Shown here: piece by piece, positions 7,892-17,430 of the stretch
Numbering within the stretch: the first letter of the stretch is position 1
Layout of the letters: each line of letters begins with the position of its first letter
Origin: Bacilli bacterium
GTDB lineage: Bacteria; Bacillota_I; Bacilli_A; RFN20; CAG-826
Assembly (NCBI GenBank): GCA_017619815.1
Contig: JAFZRR010000062.1
Coordinates: forward strand, 1-64,000
DNA length: 64,000 nt
Direction of reading: 5' to 3'
Made by a program: the position numbers and the translations under genes
The notes under the pieces: model-generated
Databases searched by the model: none
Told to the model about the DNA's origin: nothing
Seen by the model: the letters and a program-made list of their open reading frames with translations, nothing else

Positions 7892-8746
7892 ATGAATCCG
7901 AATATACTTTTAATTTCTGAAACAGGTGGAATACTTATAGCATTTTTAATTTGCTTTATTGCTATTCCTGGAATTGTTATTGGTATATGTGTTCCTATTA
8001 GTGTTCACAGACACAAATACATGAGTTTTGTCGAACTATATAGCGAAGCATATTGGAAAGTAAAAGAAATAAACTCCCGCTATTTCTTTGCTTCTATTCC
8101 AAACTTCGATATGTCTCACACCTATGACAATAATGACTTCTATCCAGTAGTATCTTGCCAAGATTACTTAACGTATCAATTGGTGAGACTAGATAAAAAA
8201 GTCGTAAAAGCACTCAATGATGCTGAAGATAACAGAATTAAGTATTCCAAGTATTGGAAAGAAATATGCAGTTGCCAATACGGTGTTTTTAAAAATGACA
8301 CCACTGGATACAACATAGACACATTGGAAAGATACGAAAAACAAATAGTTGAGGATATCATCAAATCGCCACAAAGATCTTTTACCATTACAGTAACTCT
8401 TAAGAGAGTAGATATGGGTGGAAATTATCAGGACGAAAAATATAAAACATTTAATGAAAGAACAATAGATAATATTCTCTCAAGAATACACGAGAAACGT
8501 GGCTCGAGATTTCTTGATGAAGAAATATGGCAATCACTTGTTAGAGTAGAGCGCGCAAAGGTTTCAAACAAGTTACGTTTCGCGGTATTTGCCAGAGACC
8601 ATGAAAGATGTGTTAAATGCGGTAGTAGACGCAATTTAGAAGTTGATCATATTTATCCAATATCCAAAGGTGGTAAAACCGAAATGAGCAATCTTCAAAC
8701 ACTTTGCCATAGATGCAATGTTAAAAAAGGAAACTCAATTGAATAG
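7892..8746 (+). CDS. Membrane-anchored HNH endonuclease (copy 1)
   Basis: 284 residues. One membrane helix at about 14-37, a middle region without recognised family (about 45-215), and a C-terminal HNH/McrA-type domain: CVKC at 240-243, VDH at 251-253, LCHRC at 271-275. These are the zinc cysteines and the metal-binding DH of HNH nucleases. A TATAAT lies 6 nt before the ATG with no ribosome site. The gene at 18022 has the same plan (helix, middle, RVERAKV-NKLRFA, HNH). Likely a nuclease held at the inner face of the membrane; a defence role is inferred. Confidence 0.8.
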   Translation: MNPNILLISETGGILIAFLICFIAIPGIVIGICVPISVHRHKYMSFVELYSEAYWKVKEINSRYFFASIPNFDMSHTYDNNDFYPVVSCQDYLTYQLVRLDKKVVKALNDAEDNRIKYSKYWKEICSCQYGVFKNDTTGYNIDTLERYEKQIVEDIIKSPQRSFTITVTLKRVDMGGNYQDEKYKTFNERTIDNILSRIHEKRGSRFLDEEIWQSLVRVERAKVSNKLRFAVFARDHERCVKCGSRRNLEVDHIYPISKGGKTEMSNLQTLCHRCNVKKGNSIE

Positions 8747-8803
8747 CACAAGCACAAACGCACGTGCGAAATAACCACAATTGTTCTAAAATATATACAA
8801 AGT

Positions 8804-9256
8804 ATGTCCCTAATTAGAATAAATTCGATTATGAGAAATCCTTCTCTTTGCGATGGTCCTGGATATAGGACTGTAGTTTTTCTTCAAGGATGTGATTTGC
8901 ATTGTGAAGGGTGCCACAACAAAAGCACATGGCCAATCGATAAAGGTATATGCATTGAAGTAACTGAACTTGCCTCAATTCTTAGAAAACAATCATTTAA
9001 TAAAAAAATAACAATTAGTGGAGGCGAACCACTTCTTCAAAAAGAAGCCGTTCTCGATTTATTAAAAGAATTATCTGATTTCGATATTTGTCTATATACA
9101 GGACATGAAATGGAAGATATTCCTGAAGAAATGTTCAAATATCTTAAATATGTTAAAGTTGGCAGATTTATTCTTAGTCAAAGAACAAGCACAACACCGT
9201 TTGTTGGCTCAACAAATCAAAAATTTGTGAGGATTTACCATGAACAAACAAAATAA
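8804..9256 (+). CDS. nrdG: Anaerobic ribonucleotide reductase activating protein
   Basis: 150 residues, radical SAM. CDLHCEGCHN holds the C-x3-C-x2-C cluster motif and SGGEPL is the SAM-binding strand. NrdG makes the glycyl radical on NrdD so that it can reduce NTPs without oxygen. The next gene is nrdD, overlapping by 17 nt. The ATG has no clear ribosome site; a weak TATATA lies 6 nt upstream. Confidence 0.9.
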   Translation: MSLIRINSIMRNPSLCDGPGYRTVVFLQGCDLHCEGCHNKSTWPIDKGICIEVTELASILRKQSFNKKITISGGEPLLQKEAVLDLLKELSDFDICLYTGHEMEDIPEEMFKYLKYVKVGRFILSQRTSTTPFVGSTNQKFVRIYHEQTK

Positions 9257-10934
9257 AAACGACAATGCCGCAAATAGAAAAAGTTATGTTGGACATGTTT
9301 TTAACATTGGGGAAAAACAAGAAAAAGAAATCATTTTAAATAGTTTGAATCCTGAATGGGCAAAATTGCATCGTGAAGGATATATTCACATTCATGACTT
9401 AGATGCGTATGGTCTTACATATAACTGTTTAACATTTGATATTTTGAATGCATTTCCCTATGACAGATTCAAGAATTTAGAACCAGAAGAAACAATTGTT
9501 GGCGTGTTCGATTTCATAAAAGAATTATTAGCTAAAATTGGAAATGAACAAAGTGGTGGTATGTCCTTTGCTAATTTTGATAAAGATTTTGCTTTAATTT
9601 TCAAGAACCTCGGTGTTAAGGTACTTCAAAATCACGCTATCTTTAAAGCATGCATTAGATCACTAATTTTATGGTGCAATAATATGCATACAAGAATGGG
9701 CCAAACAAGTTACTATGTTACATTTTGCATTGGTCTTGGAACAAACAATGCTGAGAGATTTTTATCTTATACTTTATTAGAATGCTTTGGTTGTGCTGGT
9801 GATTTAATATACAAACCAAATATAGTATTCAAAATCAAAGGTGGAATTAATAGATTCCCTGATGATCTTAATTTTGACTTACTTCAAACTGCTTTGCTTT
9901 GCACAGCAAGAAAAATGATTCCTACCTATCTTCTTTGTGATTGCGACGCAGACAAAAACATCAATCCAGAAAAATTATCTATTATGGGTTGCAGAACAAG
10001 AGTGGTTGATGATTTGTTTGGCGAAGCTGGCGCAATTGGCAGAAGCAACATTGACAACATTTCAATCAATCTTCCAAGACTTGCACTTGAAGTTGATAAA
10101 GAAATACCTGATGCTTCATTTGAAGAAAAAATCAGTTTATTCAAAGAAAAATGGCGTCATGTTGCAAGCGTAACCAAAGACATTTTATTAGATAGATATG
10201 AAAAGACTTGCAATGCTGACATAGATTTATTCCCAACGATTAGACAATATAAATTGACTATCGAAGACATTAACAAAGTTGGCTTACGTGGAACGTTTAA
10301 ACACGGAACCCTTTCGATTGGATTTATAGGTTTGAGTGAGTCAATGGAAGTGTTGTCTGGGAAAAAATATTGGGTAGATGATGAAGTTTATAATAAATCT
10401 CTTAATTTTGTTAAATATATGAGAACTTATTTGGATGAACTCAAAAAACAGTATAATTTGAACTTTTCTTTATTGGCTACGAGTGGTGAATACATTAGCG
10501 GTAGATTTGTTGAGATTGATAAAAAACTTTATAACTCGCCAGTCATGAAAAAAGACTATTACACTAATTCATTCCATGTTGATGTTGATAGTAGATTACC
10601 CGCTTATAAAAAACTTGAACTTGAAGGACCGTTCCACATTTTTGCTAATGGTGGTTGTATTTCTTATATAGAGCTTTCAGAAGCCCCAATCGGTAATAAC
10701 GAAGGATTAAATGAACTCATCGAGATTGCGATTAAATCTGGCGTTCATTATTTGGGTTTTAACTTCCCTAAAGATGTTTGCAAAGAATGTGGAGCGTCTG
10801 GTACGTTTGATGTTTGCCCAGCATGTGGTTCAAAAGAAATAACTAGAATTAGAAGGGTGTCTGGTTATCTTGAAATACAAGATTATTTCACAAAAGGCAA
10901 AATGAACGAAAGTAAAAATAGAAAAACTAATTAG
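9240..10934 (+). CDS. nrdD: Anaerobic ribonucleoside-triphosphate reductase, short form
   Basis: 564 residues, much shorter than the common 700 or more because there is no N-terminal ATP-cone; it begins near the catalytic barrel (HREGYIHIHDLDAY). The zinc site near the end is CKEC then CPAC, and the glycyl-radical loop reads RRVSGYL, with Ser where many NrdD have Cys. Lack of the cone means it would escape dATP feedback of that type. The ATG is inside nrdG, preceded by GAGG. This compact form and its partners (kinase, methyltransferase) resemble phage or mobile nucleotide-metabolism sets. Confidence 0.85.
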   Translation: MNKQNKNDNAANRKSYVGHVFNIGEKQEKEIILNSLNPEWAKLHREGYIHIHDLDAYGLTYNCLTFDILNAFPYDRFKNLEPEETIVGVFDFIKELLAKIGNEQSGGMSFANFDKDFALIFKNLGVKVLQNHAIFKACIRSLILWCNNMHTRMGQTSYYVTFCIGLGTNNAERFLSYTLLECFGCAGDLIYKPNIVFKIKGGINRFPDDLNFDLLQTALLCTARKMIPTYLLCDCDADKNINPEKLSIMGCRTRVVDDLFGEAGAIGRSNIDNISINLPRLALEVDKEIPDASFEEKISLFKEKWRHVASVTKDILLDRYEKTCNADIDLFPTIRQYKLTIEDINKVGLRGTFKHGTLSIGFIGLSESMEVLSGKKYWVDDEVYNKSLNFVKYMRTYLDELKKQYNLNFSLLATSGEYISGRFVEIDKKLYNSPVMKKDYYTNSFHVDVDSRLPAYKKLELEGPFHIFANGGCISYIELSEAPIGNNEGLNELIEIAIKSGVHYLGFNFPKDVCKECGASGTFDVCPACGSKEITRIRRVSGYLEIQDYFTKGKMNESKNRKTN

Positions 10935-10945
10935 GAGGGAGAAAA

Positions 10946-11515
10946 ATGATTCACATTTCGATTGAAGGAATGGATGGAGTTGGGAAAACAACTACCTGTA
11001 AATTACTTGCAGAACGACTCGGTTACGAATTTGTCGAAAAACCACTTCATTATCTTTTTGATAAAGATAAAAATAGTTTCGTTGAATATCATAGAATAAG
11101 AGATCAGGTTAACTCTAATCCTAATAGAAATTTTACTTCTTGGTTTTATGGACTTGGAAGTCTCTATATGTATGAAACTTTCAAAAATAAAAACATAGTT
11201 ACAGATAGACATCTTGCATCAAATTATGCTTGGAGTGGTTCTGAAACGAATGATGACGTTTATGAACTTTTAGTTAAAAAAATAGGTGCCCCAAAATTAA
11301 CGGTTATTCTTTATTCGTCAACGGAAACTATAGTTAATAGACTTAAATTTAGAAATAAAGATGATAAAGATATTGATAGGGTTAAAGAATCAGAAAAAAT
11401 ATACAAACGTATGACGGATTTTTGTGTTAAATATGATTTTCCCTTTATTGTTATTGATTCATCAAATCTCACTCCAGAACAAGTGGTGGATAAGATTATT
11501 AAAGAATTAAATTGA
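10946..11515 (+). CDS. Thymidylate kinase-like deoxynucleotide kinase
   Basis: 189 residues. Walker A GMDGVGKTT at the N-terminus and TDRHLASNYAW as the DR-x catalytic motif match the dTMP kinase fold. AGGAGGG lies just before the ATG. It follows nrdD by 11 nt, so the pair could supply dNTPs together. Its stop overlaps the next ATG (TGATG). The overall sequence is too far from housekeeping Tmk to fix the substrate: dTMP or another deoxynucleoside (mono)phosphate. Confidence 0.75.
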   Translation: MIHISIEGMDGVGKTTTCKLLAERLGYEFVEKPLHYLFDKDKNSFVEYHRIRDQVNSNPNRNFTSWFYGLGSLYMYETFKNKNIVTDRHLASNYAWSGSETNDDVYELLVKKIGAPKLTVILYSSTETIVNRLKFRNKDDKDIDRVKESEKIYKRMTDFCVKYDFPFIVIDSSNLTPEQVVDKIIKELN

Positions 11516-13935
11516 TGGAAAAACTAAGTGATTTAAGACTGAGCAAAAATATGAAATACACCGCTTTATACTGGGCGATGAGGTTCTTTGAACATACTCC
11601 TGATGTTTTTGAAAAGACTTATTCTGATGGAACACATATCTTAATCAACTCAAATAGTCAGGAAGTTTTTATTAATGGCAAATTATCCTTTTTAGTAGAT
11701 TCCCATGAAAGTTTTGTTAAATTGGAGTGCATCAATAGAATCCTCTCATTAGGATTTTCTATTGAGGATTTCGCTCTAACTGATGGCGAATTTGAACTAT
11801 TATTCAAAGGGTATAGTGTCAGATTTATTGTTTGGGACGATAAGTTCAAGCTCGAAACTGGTGAAAAGACAGTAATATATAAGTCTCGCCTTGTTAGCGG
11901 CGTTCTTGAATACAAAACAAAAATTCATAGTGATAATGAGTGGTATGACTATGGGTTGTTTGAAGGCACCAATATTAATTTAAAGAAAGCGGTCAAACGC
12001 GATTATGATGATCCTCGTTTTGTTATTGAAGAAAACAGAGTCATGCACTATGTTGGCAAAGATAAGATTGTTGTTGTTCCTGAAGGCATAACCGAACTTG
12101 AATCCTCATCTTTCTGGGACAATCAATACATTGAAGAAGTGGTGTTACCGGATTCGCTGATAAACATGGGCGGCGATACATTCTATAACTGCAAAAATCT
12201 TAGAAAGATTAACGTTCCCAAAAACGTATCGCTTATGGGCAATAATCCTTTTGCTGGTTGCCCTTTTGTGAAAGTTAAAAATGAATCGCCATATTTTATT
12301 TTCAAAAACAACGTCCTTTACACCAAAGATATGGAAACAATAATTTATTGCTCTATTGATGGTGATGAGGACGAATTTGTGATTCCTGATGCCGTTAAAA
12401 TCATTTGCAAACATGCATTCTTCCTCTGCGACAGATTTAAAAAAATAACCCTACCTGCTTCTCTTGAGAAAATGGAAAACAATCCATTCTCAGGTTGCAG
12501 CAATTTGGAACTTATCAATAACTCTAAGGCATATTTCATCAAAGATGATGTTATTTATAATGGCTTTAGAACCTCTGTGGTTGGCACATTAAACAAAATA
12601 AAATCGGACAGATTAGAATTGCTAGAGGGTATCAAAACAATTAACAGAAACTCTTTTTGGAATTGCAAAGGCATTAAAACAATCGTCTTTCCGAAAACAT
12701 TGATTGACATTGGTTATAATCCATTTGTTGAATGTTCTAACATTAGATTCGAGTCACATTCACCGAGATTTAAAGTGATCGACGATGTCCTTTATAACTT
12801 CGATGAATCTAAAATTATCTGCTATCCAGCTTGGAAAGCTGTTGGGCATGTTAAACTCCCAGAATCAGTAATAACACTAGAAAGAGGAGCGTTCTCAGGA
12901 TGCGATAAAATGACAGAATTAGATCTTCATAATGTCAATATTGTAAATAAATCGTGTTTCACAAATTGTTCATCTTTAAAGAGTTTATACTGCAGTGACC
13001 TTGTCACATATGTTGGTGAGTGGGCGTTTGCTTATTGTTCTTCTTTAAAAGAAGTGTCTGTTTACAACGATACCATTGTCGATAATAATGCTTTTTCTAA
13101 CTGCCCGGCAAAACTACTAAGAAGAAAAGATGAAACCAACTACATTATCGAATCTGAAAATCTTTACACTCTAAAGAGCATGCAAAAAGCTTATAAAGGG
13201 TTAATCGATTCAATCCTGATTGACCCACCATATAATTCTCACATCGATTACATTGGATATAAGGATGCTGATTACACGGAAGGGTATCTTGCTTTCATGG
13301 GTGAAAGGTTGAACCTTGCTTATAAACTTTTATCTAATAAAGGCTTTTTAATCCTAAACATTGATGAGGGTGAAAGAGATAATTTACTTGAGTTATGTTC
13401 TTCCATTTTTGGAAAAGAATTTGTGACTCTTCATAGATGGAAAAAGAAACACCCATTCTTTGATGCAAATAGAGTCGTTTTAAACCCAAATAAGGTACAA
13501 ACTGATTACGAATACATAATTGTATGTAAGAAGTCACATAATAGCGTTTTTAATAAAATTAAACAGCCATACATTGATGGAGATTTATTGTTTGAAAAAG
13601 ATGCTGATGTTCCAGAGACGTTTGATTGCTTCGGAACCACATCGTCCGCAAAAGATGAAATCAACGAGTTGTTTGGAACTAGAGATTATTTTTCAACACC
13701 AAAACCAGTCAAATTAATGAAGGAATTAATACGCGCAACAACGGATAAAAATTCTATGGTTTTAGACTTCTTTGCTGGTAGTGGTACAGTTGGCCACGCA
13801 ATTGAAGAACTTAATAACGAAGATGGTGGGAATAGGCATTACATTCTTGTTTCCAATTCAGAATCAAATATTTGTAAAAATGTTACTGTAAAAAGAATGG
13901 AAATTACTGGTTCGCCTTTTGTTCTTTTGGATTAG
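11515..13935 (+). CDS. Leucine-rich-repeat / type III-like adenine DNA methyltransferase fusion
   Basis: 806 residues from the ATG at 11515 (a TTG at 11512 is less likely). Residues about 180-540 are BspA/TpLRR-type LRR_5 repeats (for example LPDSLINMGGDTFYNCKNLR, LPESVITLERGAFSGCDK). Residues about 545-806 form a beta-class N6-adenine methyltransferase like type III Mod: catalytic DPPYN at 570-574, then SAM motif FAGSG at 753-757 followed by a NNEDGGNRHYILVSN strand. The order IV then I is that of Mod proteins. No Res helicase is adjacent; the next gene is the twin-HEPN protein. The LRR block may replace the usual target-recognition region; that is inference. Confidence 0.85.
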   Translation: MEKLSDLRLSKNMKYTALYWAMRFFEHTPDVFEKTYSDGTHILINSNSQEVFINGKLSFLVDSHESFVKLECINRILSLGFSIEDFALTDGEFELLFKGYSVRFIVWDDKFKLETGEKTVIYKSRLVSGVLEYKTKIHSDNEWYDYGLFEGTNINLKKAVKRDYDDPRFVIEENRVMHYVGKDKIVVVPEGITELESSSFWDNQYIEEVVLPDSLINMGGDTFYNCKNLRKINVPKNVSLMGNNPFAGCPFVKVKNESPYFIFKNNVLYTKDMETIIYCSIDGDEDEFVIPDAVKIICKHAFFLCDRFKKITLPASLEKMENNPFSGCSNLELINNSKAYFIKDDVIYNGFRTSVVGTLNKIKSDRLELLEGIKTINRNSFWNCKGIKTIVFPKTLIDIGYNPFVECSNIRFESHSPRFKVIDDVLYNFDESKIICYPAWKAVGHVKLPESVITLERGAFSGCDKMTELDLHNVNIVNKSCFTNCSSLKSLYCSDLVTYVGEWAFAYCSSLKEVSVYNDTIVDNNAFSNCPAKLLRRKDETNYIIESENLYTLKSMQKAYKGLIDSILIDPPYNSHIDYIGYKDADYTEGYLAFMGERLNLAYKLLSNKGFLILNIDEGERDNLLELCSSIFGKEFVTLHRWKKKHPFFDANRVVLNPNKVQTDYEYIIVCKKSHNSVFNKIKQPYIDGDLLFEKDADVPETFDCFGTTSSAKDEINELFGTRDYFSTPKPVKLMKELIRATTDKNSMVLDFFAGSGTVGHAIEELNNEDGGNRHYILVSNSESNICKNVTVKRMEITGSPFVLLD

Positions 13936-13947
13936 CGAGGAATTGAT

Positions 13948-15672
13948 ATGGATTATCTTTTTAAAACTTTTAACAATCCCAATATTGATGATTTTATTAA
14001 ATTATTAAATTGTCCAGCTAGAGACTTTTATTGTGGCAAATTGCAATTTGTTGATAAAACATTTTTTAGCAAACTTAAATCCAATTTACTTGGCGCAATA
14101 ATTGATATTGAAAGAACCATAAGAGGTACGTTTGGGTGTGATTTATCAATGGTTTCCATTAATGAGGAAATGTTTGCAAGGATGTATCCAAACGCTTGTT
14201 TAAATATGTTCAGAGTTAATGGCGTTACAGACTATAAAAAGATAAGCTACTTTTTGTCCTCTATTAGAAACATTAATGCTCATGCGTTTATTGGCGACAA
14301 TGAACTTGGGTTTCTTGAATCAGATTTTTCATTTTTAAACAAGCAAAAAAGTTTTAATACAAATATTCAATATCTGGTTGATGATGACATTACCATTGCT
14401 GGCATTATTTTTATCATTCTCAACTTTTTAAGAAGTCAGTCCATTAACACTATGGTTACAGATGACTTTTTTATAGGTTTAGTTAGTAGTGGAAAATACG
14501 AAAAAGATGATGGAACAAAATTTGTTGATGAAATCAGTCATACTAATCTTGAGATAGATATTAGACAAGTAACTGGAGATAACATTACTTCTTCAATATT
14601 TGGTGAGTTATTTAAAAACACTATTGTGGATAGAAACCATTATTCAATTTCTATTGGCAAGGAAACATATCCGACTTTCAGAATTAATTGTGAAATAAGC
14701 AATAACATCATTATCGTAAAAAAAGAATCTTTAACACGCGCCTTTTATAAAGCTGAGTATAAATTGGAAATAATTAATGAAAAAGATTTTATAAGGTTGT
14801 CAAATTTATTGCCTCCTTTTAGCCTCATTGACTACTTATATGAATCGCATATTTCGGTTTTTGATACAAAAGCCAAAGATTTTGTTGAAAGTCATTTAGA
14901 GTTAATTTCAAAAATCAATAAACCAAAGTTTTATGCAGACAAGAGTTTATTCCTTCTTGTTTTTGGTGAAAAAGCATCAGATTTTAGAATTACATCATCT
15001 TTGATGGTTGATTCTATTTCGAGAATTATGCTCACGTTAGAAAATCTTATTTATCGCATTAGAAAAATAAATAGATGCAATGAATATACATCAATCAAAA
15101 ACGCTTTAAGATTTATTGAAGTACCGGATTCGATTGTGTTGGAAATTGTGTATTTAAGAAATTTTAGTGCGCACGGATATATTTTGAATGATTATCTCAT
15201 TTATAAAGAAGATACTCGCCAATTTACATTAGAGTATATTATTGCCACAATTAAGAATCTTTTGGTTTATTTAGAAAAACATCAAAAAGATGTATACAAC
15301 AATCTTAGACAATATATCCAACAATTTATGATAGATAAAATAGTTAGAATGAAATATAAGATTGCAGTTAATTATTCAAACATTGTTATTAGCGAGTATC
15401 CCAACTACGATAAGCAAGAACTAAAAAAGAAGAACGGTTTCATTAACAATTCATTCTTTAATATTACAATGTTCAATCAAATTACTTGTTTTGATATACA
15501 AAGAGTAAAAGCGCTTCAAGTAGTATTACCAGATATGTCTGACTCACTATATTTTTACAACAACGAAGGAGATAGAGATAAAGTCATTCAGTTTTGTAAT
15601 AGTTTCAATTTCAAAATTAATTATGAACATGATCAAGGTTTGATAAGTAAAATTGAGTTGGTGAAAATATAA
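13948..15672 (+). CDS. Putative twin-HEPN protein, possible RNase effector
   Basis: 574 residues, no named family recognised. Two HEPN-type Rx4H motifs are visible: RNINAH at 107-112 and RNFSAH at 404-409, each inside a helix with the surrounding pattern (S-I-R-N, L-R-N) seen in HEPN ribonucleases. A beta-rich middle separates the halves. GAGGAA lies 7 nt before the ATG; the gene starts 12 nt after the methyltransferase stop, so they share an operon. The likely role is an RNA-cutting or RNA-binding effector paired with the methyltransferase; inferred. Confidence 0.6.
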   Translation: MDYLFKTFNNPNIDDFIKLLNCPARDFYCGKLQFVDKTFFSKLKSNLLGAIIDIERTIRGTFGCDLSMVSINEEMFARMYPNACLNMFRVNGVTDYKKISYFLSSIRNINAHAFIGDNELGFLESDFSFLNKQKSFNTNIQYLVDDDITIAGIIFIILNFLRSQSINTMVTDDFFIGLVSSGKYEKDDGTKFVDEISHTNLEIDIRQVTGDNITSSIFGELFKNTIVDRNHYSISIGKETYPTFRINCEISNNIIIVKKESLTRAFYKAEYKLEIINEKDFIRLSNLLPPFSLIDYLYESHISVFDTKAKDFVESHLELISKINKPKFYADKSLFLLVFGEKASDFRITSSLMVDSISRIMLTLENLIYRIRKINRCNEYTSIKNALRFIEVPDSIVLEIVYLRNFSAHGYILNDYLIYKEDTRQFTLEYIIATIKNLLVYLEKHQKDVYNNLRQYIQQFMIDKIVRMKYKIAVNYSNIVISEYPNYDKQELKKKNGFINNSFFNITMFNQITCFDIQRVKALQVVLPDMSDSLYFYNNEGDRDKVIQFCNSFNFKINYEHDQGLISKIELVKI

Positions 15673-15732
15673 TCATATAAATTGAAAGCATTTGTTTTGA
15701 TACAATTAAAGACGATTATAAGGAGACTAATA

Positions 15733-16290
15733 ATGCACAAAGAAAAATCTCATATCAAATATCTATTTGTTAAATTAGCAGTATTTGTGGCTTTAGCCAT
15801 TTGTGTCTTTATTTTTAGAGAAGCACTAATAGAACACCTCAAATACTTTATCGGTGGTTTAATGCTCCTATATGGTGTTGAAGAAATACTATTTGAAGTT
15901 ATATTCCATGGAAAGAACTTCTGGAAGTGTGAAAAAACCTATTTGGGATTTGTTGAATTGATCCTTGGTACAACATTATTCTTCTATCCACTAGAAGCGG
16001 AACCAGCAGAAGTGGTTAAGATGACATGTGTTATTTGGGCTGCATGGTCAATCATTAGAGAAGCCTTTGAAATTAGAGAACTTGTTGTTGAAATTAAATC
16101 AGTTGTTTTAACAATCATCAGTGGTATTGAATCAGTTGCAGTTATTGTTTTATCAGTAATGTTGATTCTTGAACCAGGTGAACATCATGCGATGATTCAC
16201 TTATATCTCTTATTAGCAGAATTGGTGTTAACACCATTAGTGCCATTACTTGATGAGATTATTGAAGAAAGAAAGCAAAAAAGAGATTAA
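15733..16290 (+). CDS. Membrane protein, HdeD/DUF308-like
   Basis: 185 residues from the ATG at 15733, chosen because AAGGAG lies 9 nt before it. Six short membrane segments alternate with charged turns (FIGGLMLLYGVEEILFE, WAAWSIIREAFEIREL), a pattern like the DUF308 repeat, and the tail is basic. Terminator directly after. The DUF308 link is tentative; function unknown. Confidence 0.6.
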   Translation: MHKEKSHIKYLFVKLAVFVALAICVFIFREALIEHLKYFIGGLMLLYGVEEILFEVIFHGKNFWKCEKTYLGFVELILGTTLFFYPLEAEPAEVVKMTCVIWAAWSIIREAFEIRELVVEIKSVVLTIISGIESVAVIVLSVMLILEPGEHHAMIHLYLLLAELVLTPLVPLLDEIIEERKQKRD

Positions 16291-16323
16291 AAAACAGCAA
16301 CACAGAACCGTTGCTGTTTTTTT
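16291..16323. terminator. Bidirectional intrinsic terminator
   Basis: AAAACAGCAAC and GTTGCTGTTTT pair perfectly around an 8-nt loop, with T-runs on both strands. It ends both the DUF308-like gene and the convergent small gene. Confidence 0.9.
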
Positions 16324-16606
16324 ATCCTAATGTTCTTGCAAACAAGATCAGCATCACTGATGCATAAATTGATAAACCCAACACAACCAAACTGCCCACG
16401 ACGACATTAAAAATAGCGACCGGTCTAGCAATGTTAACAAAAATAACTTCCGAATCTTTCGTTGTCCATTTCCTTACAGCCTCAACTTTATTGTAGGCGA
16501 TGATACCCATAATAAGTTGTAGAACAGGGAATAACGTCATTCCAATCATAGCGATTGCGAACGCTTGAACCGCTTGTTGCAAAACAAATGAATTATCTTT
16601 ATCCAT
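16322..16606 (-). CDS. Small two-helix membrane protein
   Basis: 94 residues with membrane segments at about 13-37 and 58-90, joined by a charged loop (KVEAVRKWTTKDSE). No family recognised. It is transcribed towards a shared terminator. No strong ribosome site before the ATG, though AAGAAGA lies nearby. Confidence 0.55.
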   Translation of the reverse strand: MDKDNSFVLQQAVQAFAIAMIGMTLFPVLQLIMGIIAYNKVEAVRKWTTKDSEVIFVNIARPVAIFNVVVGSLVVLGLSIYASVMLILFARTLG

Positions 16607-16711
16607 AATATTAATCTTCTTTCGTCACTCATTATTATAAATTAAGAGTTATTTTTCTACACCTAATCACACAATTATTAATTAAGTGTTATACTAATAT
16701 TTAGATAAATT

Positions 16712-17425
16712 ATGCTTTATTGGTTAATCCCACTTATTATTGGTGTCCTATTATTGGGTGTTTTCTTATTTTTCCGTGTAAAGGAACAACGTAAGATTGC
16801 AGTTATCTTAAAAGGATGCACATCTTTGATGTTTATTGCCACTGCAGTGGTTGCGTGGCTAACATCTAAGAATCCAAATAGCTGGTTTGGTATCTTTGTT
16901 ATTGTTGGATTAGTCTTTGGATTATTAGGAGATATATTCCTCGATATTAAATATATTGATACTAAGAAAGAACATCTTTGGACCGTTTTAGGATTCTTTG
17001 CTTTTGCAGCGGGACATATTTTCTTTACCGCAGGATTATTCGCACACTTCTTTGATTTCCATTCAAATATCTTATTCATTATCATTCCGTTTATCGTAAC
17101 TATCGTTTTGGTATTGGTTACTTTATTGATGGAAAAGATATCTATGATTAGATACAAAGAAATGAAACCATACGTTATTATTTATGGTTTTGTATTATTT
17201 TTTACAGTCACTATTTATTTAAGTGCATGTATCCAAACAGGATGGAAGATCACAACATTAGATATTATGTTTGGTGGATTCGTTGCATTTGCGTTATCTG
17301 ATCTTATTCTTAATAACACATACTTTGCATCAGGATTTAATACACCTGCATTTATTATTTCTAACCACGTATTGTATTACGCCGCACAGTTTGCAATAGC
17401 GGTGGCGTTATTCTTTTTAATTTAG
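16712..17425 (+). CDS. YhhN/TMEM86-family membrane protein (lysoplasmalogenase-like)
   Basis: 237 residues, about eight membrane helices. GLLGDIFLD and the following FFAFAAGHIFFTAGLF are the conserved acidic and histidine motifs of the YhhN family; SDLILN near 205 is a second acidic site. Some members hydrolyse the vinyl ether bond of lysoplasmalogen, a lipid found in anaerobes. A TATACT box is 16 nt before the ATG and there is no ribosome site. The family is likely; activity not shown. Confidence 0.75.
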   Translation: MLYWLIPLIIGVLLLGVFLFFRVKEQRKIAVILKGCTSLMFIATAVVAWLTSKNPNSWFGIFVIVGLVFGLLGDIFLDIKYIDTKKEHLWTVLGFFAFAAGHIFFTAGLFAHFFDFHSNILFIIIPFIVTIVLVLVTLLMEKISMIRYKEMKPYVIIYGFVLFFTVTIYLSACIQTGWKITTLDIMFGGFVAFALSDLILNNTYFASGFNTPAFIISNHVLYYAAQFAIAVALFFLI

Positions 17426-17430
17426 TTTCC

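Noticed and set aside
11512..11514. TTG start for the LRR-methyltransferase
   Set aside because: The adjacent ATG at 11515 overlaps the upstream stop as TGATG, a common coupling form.
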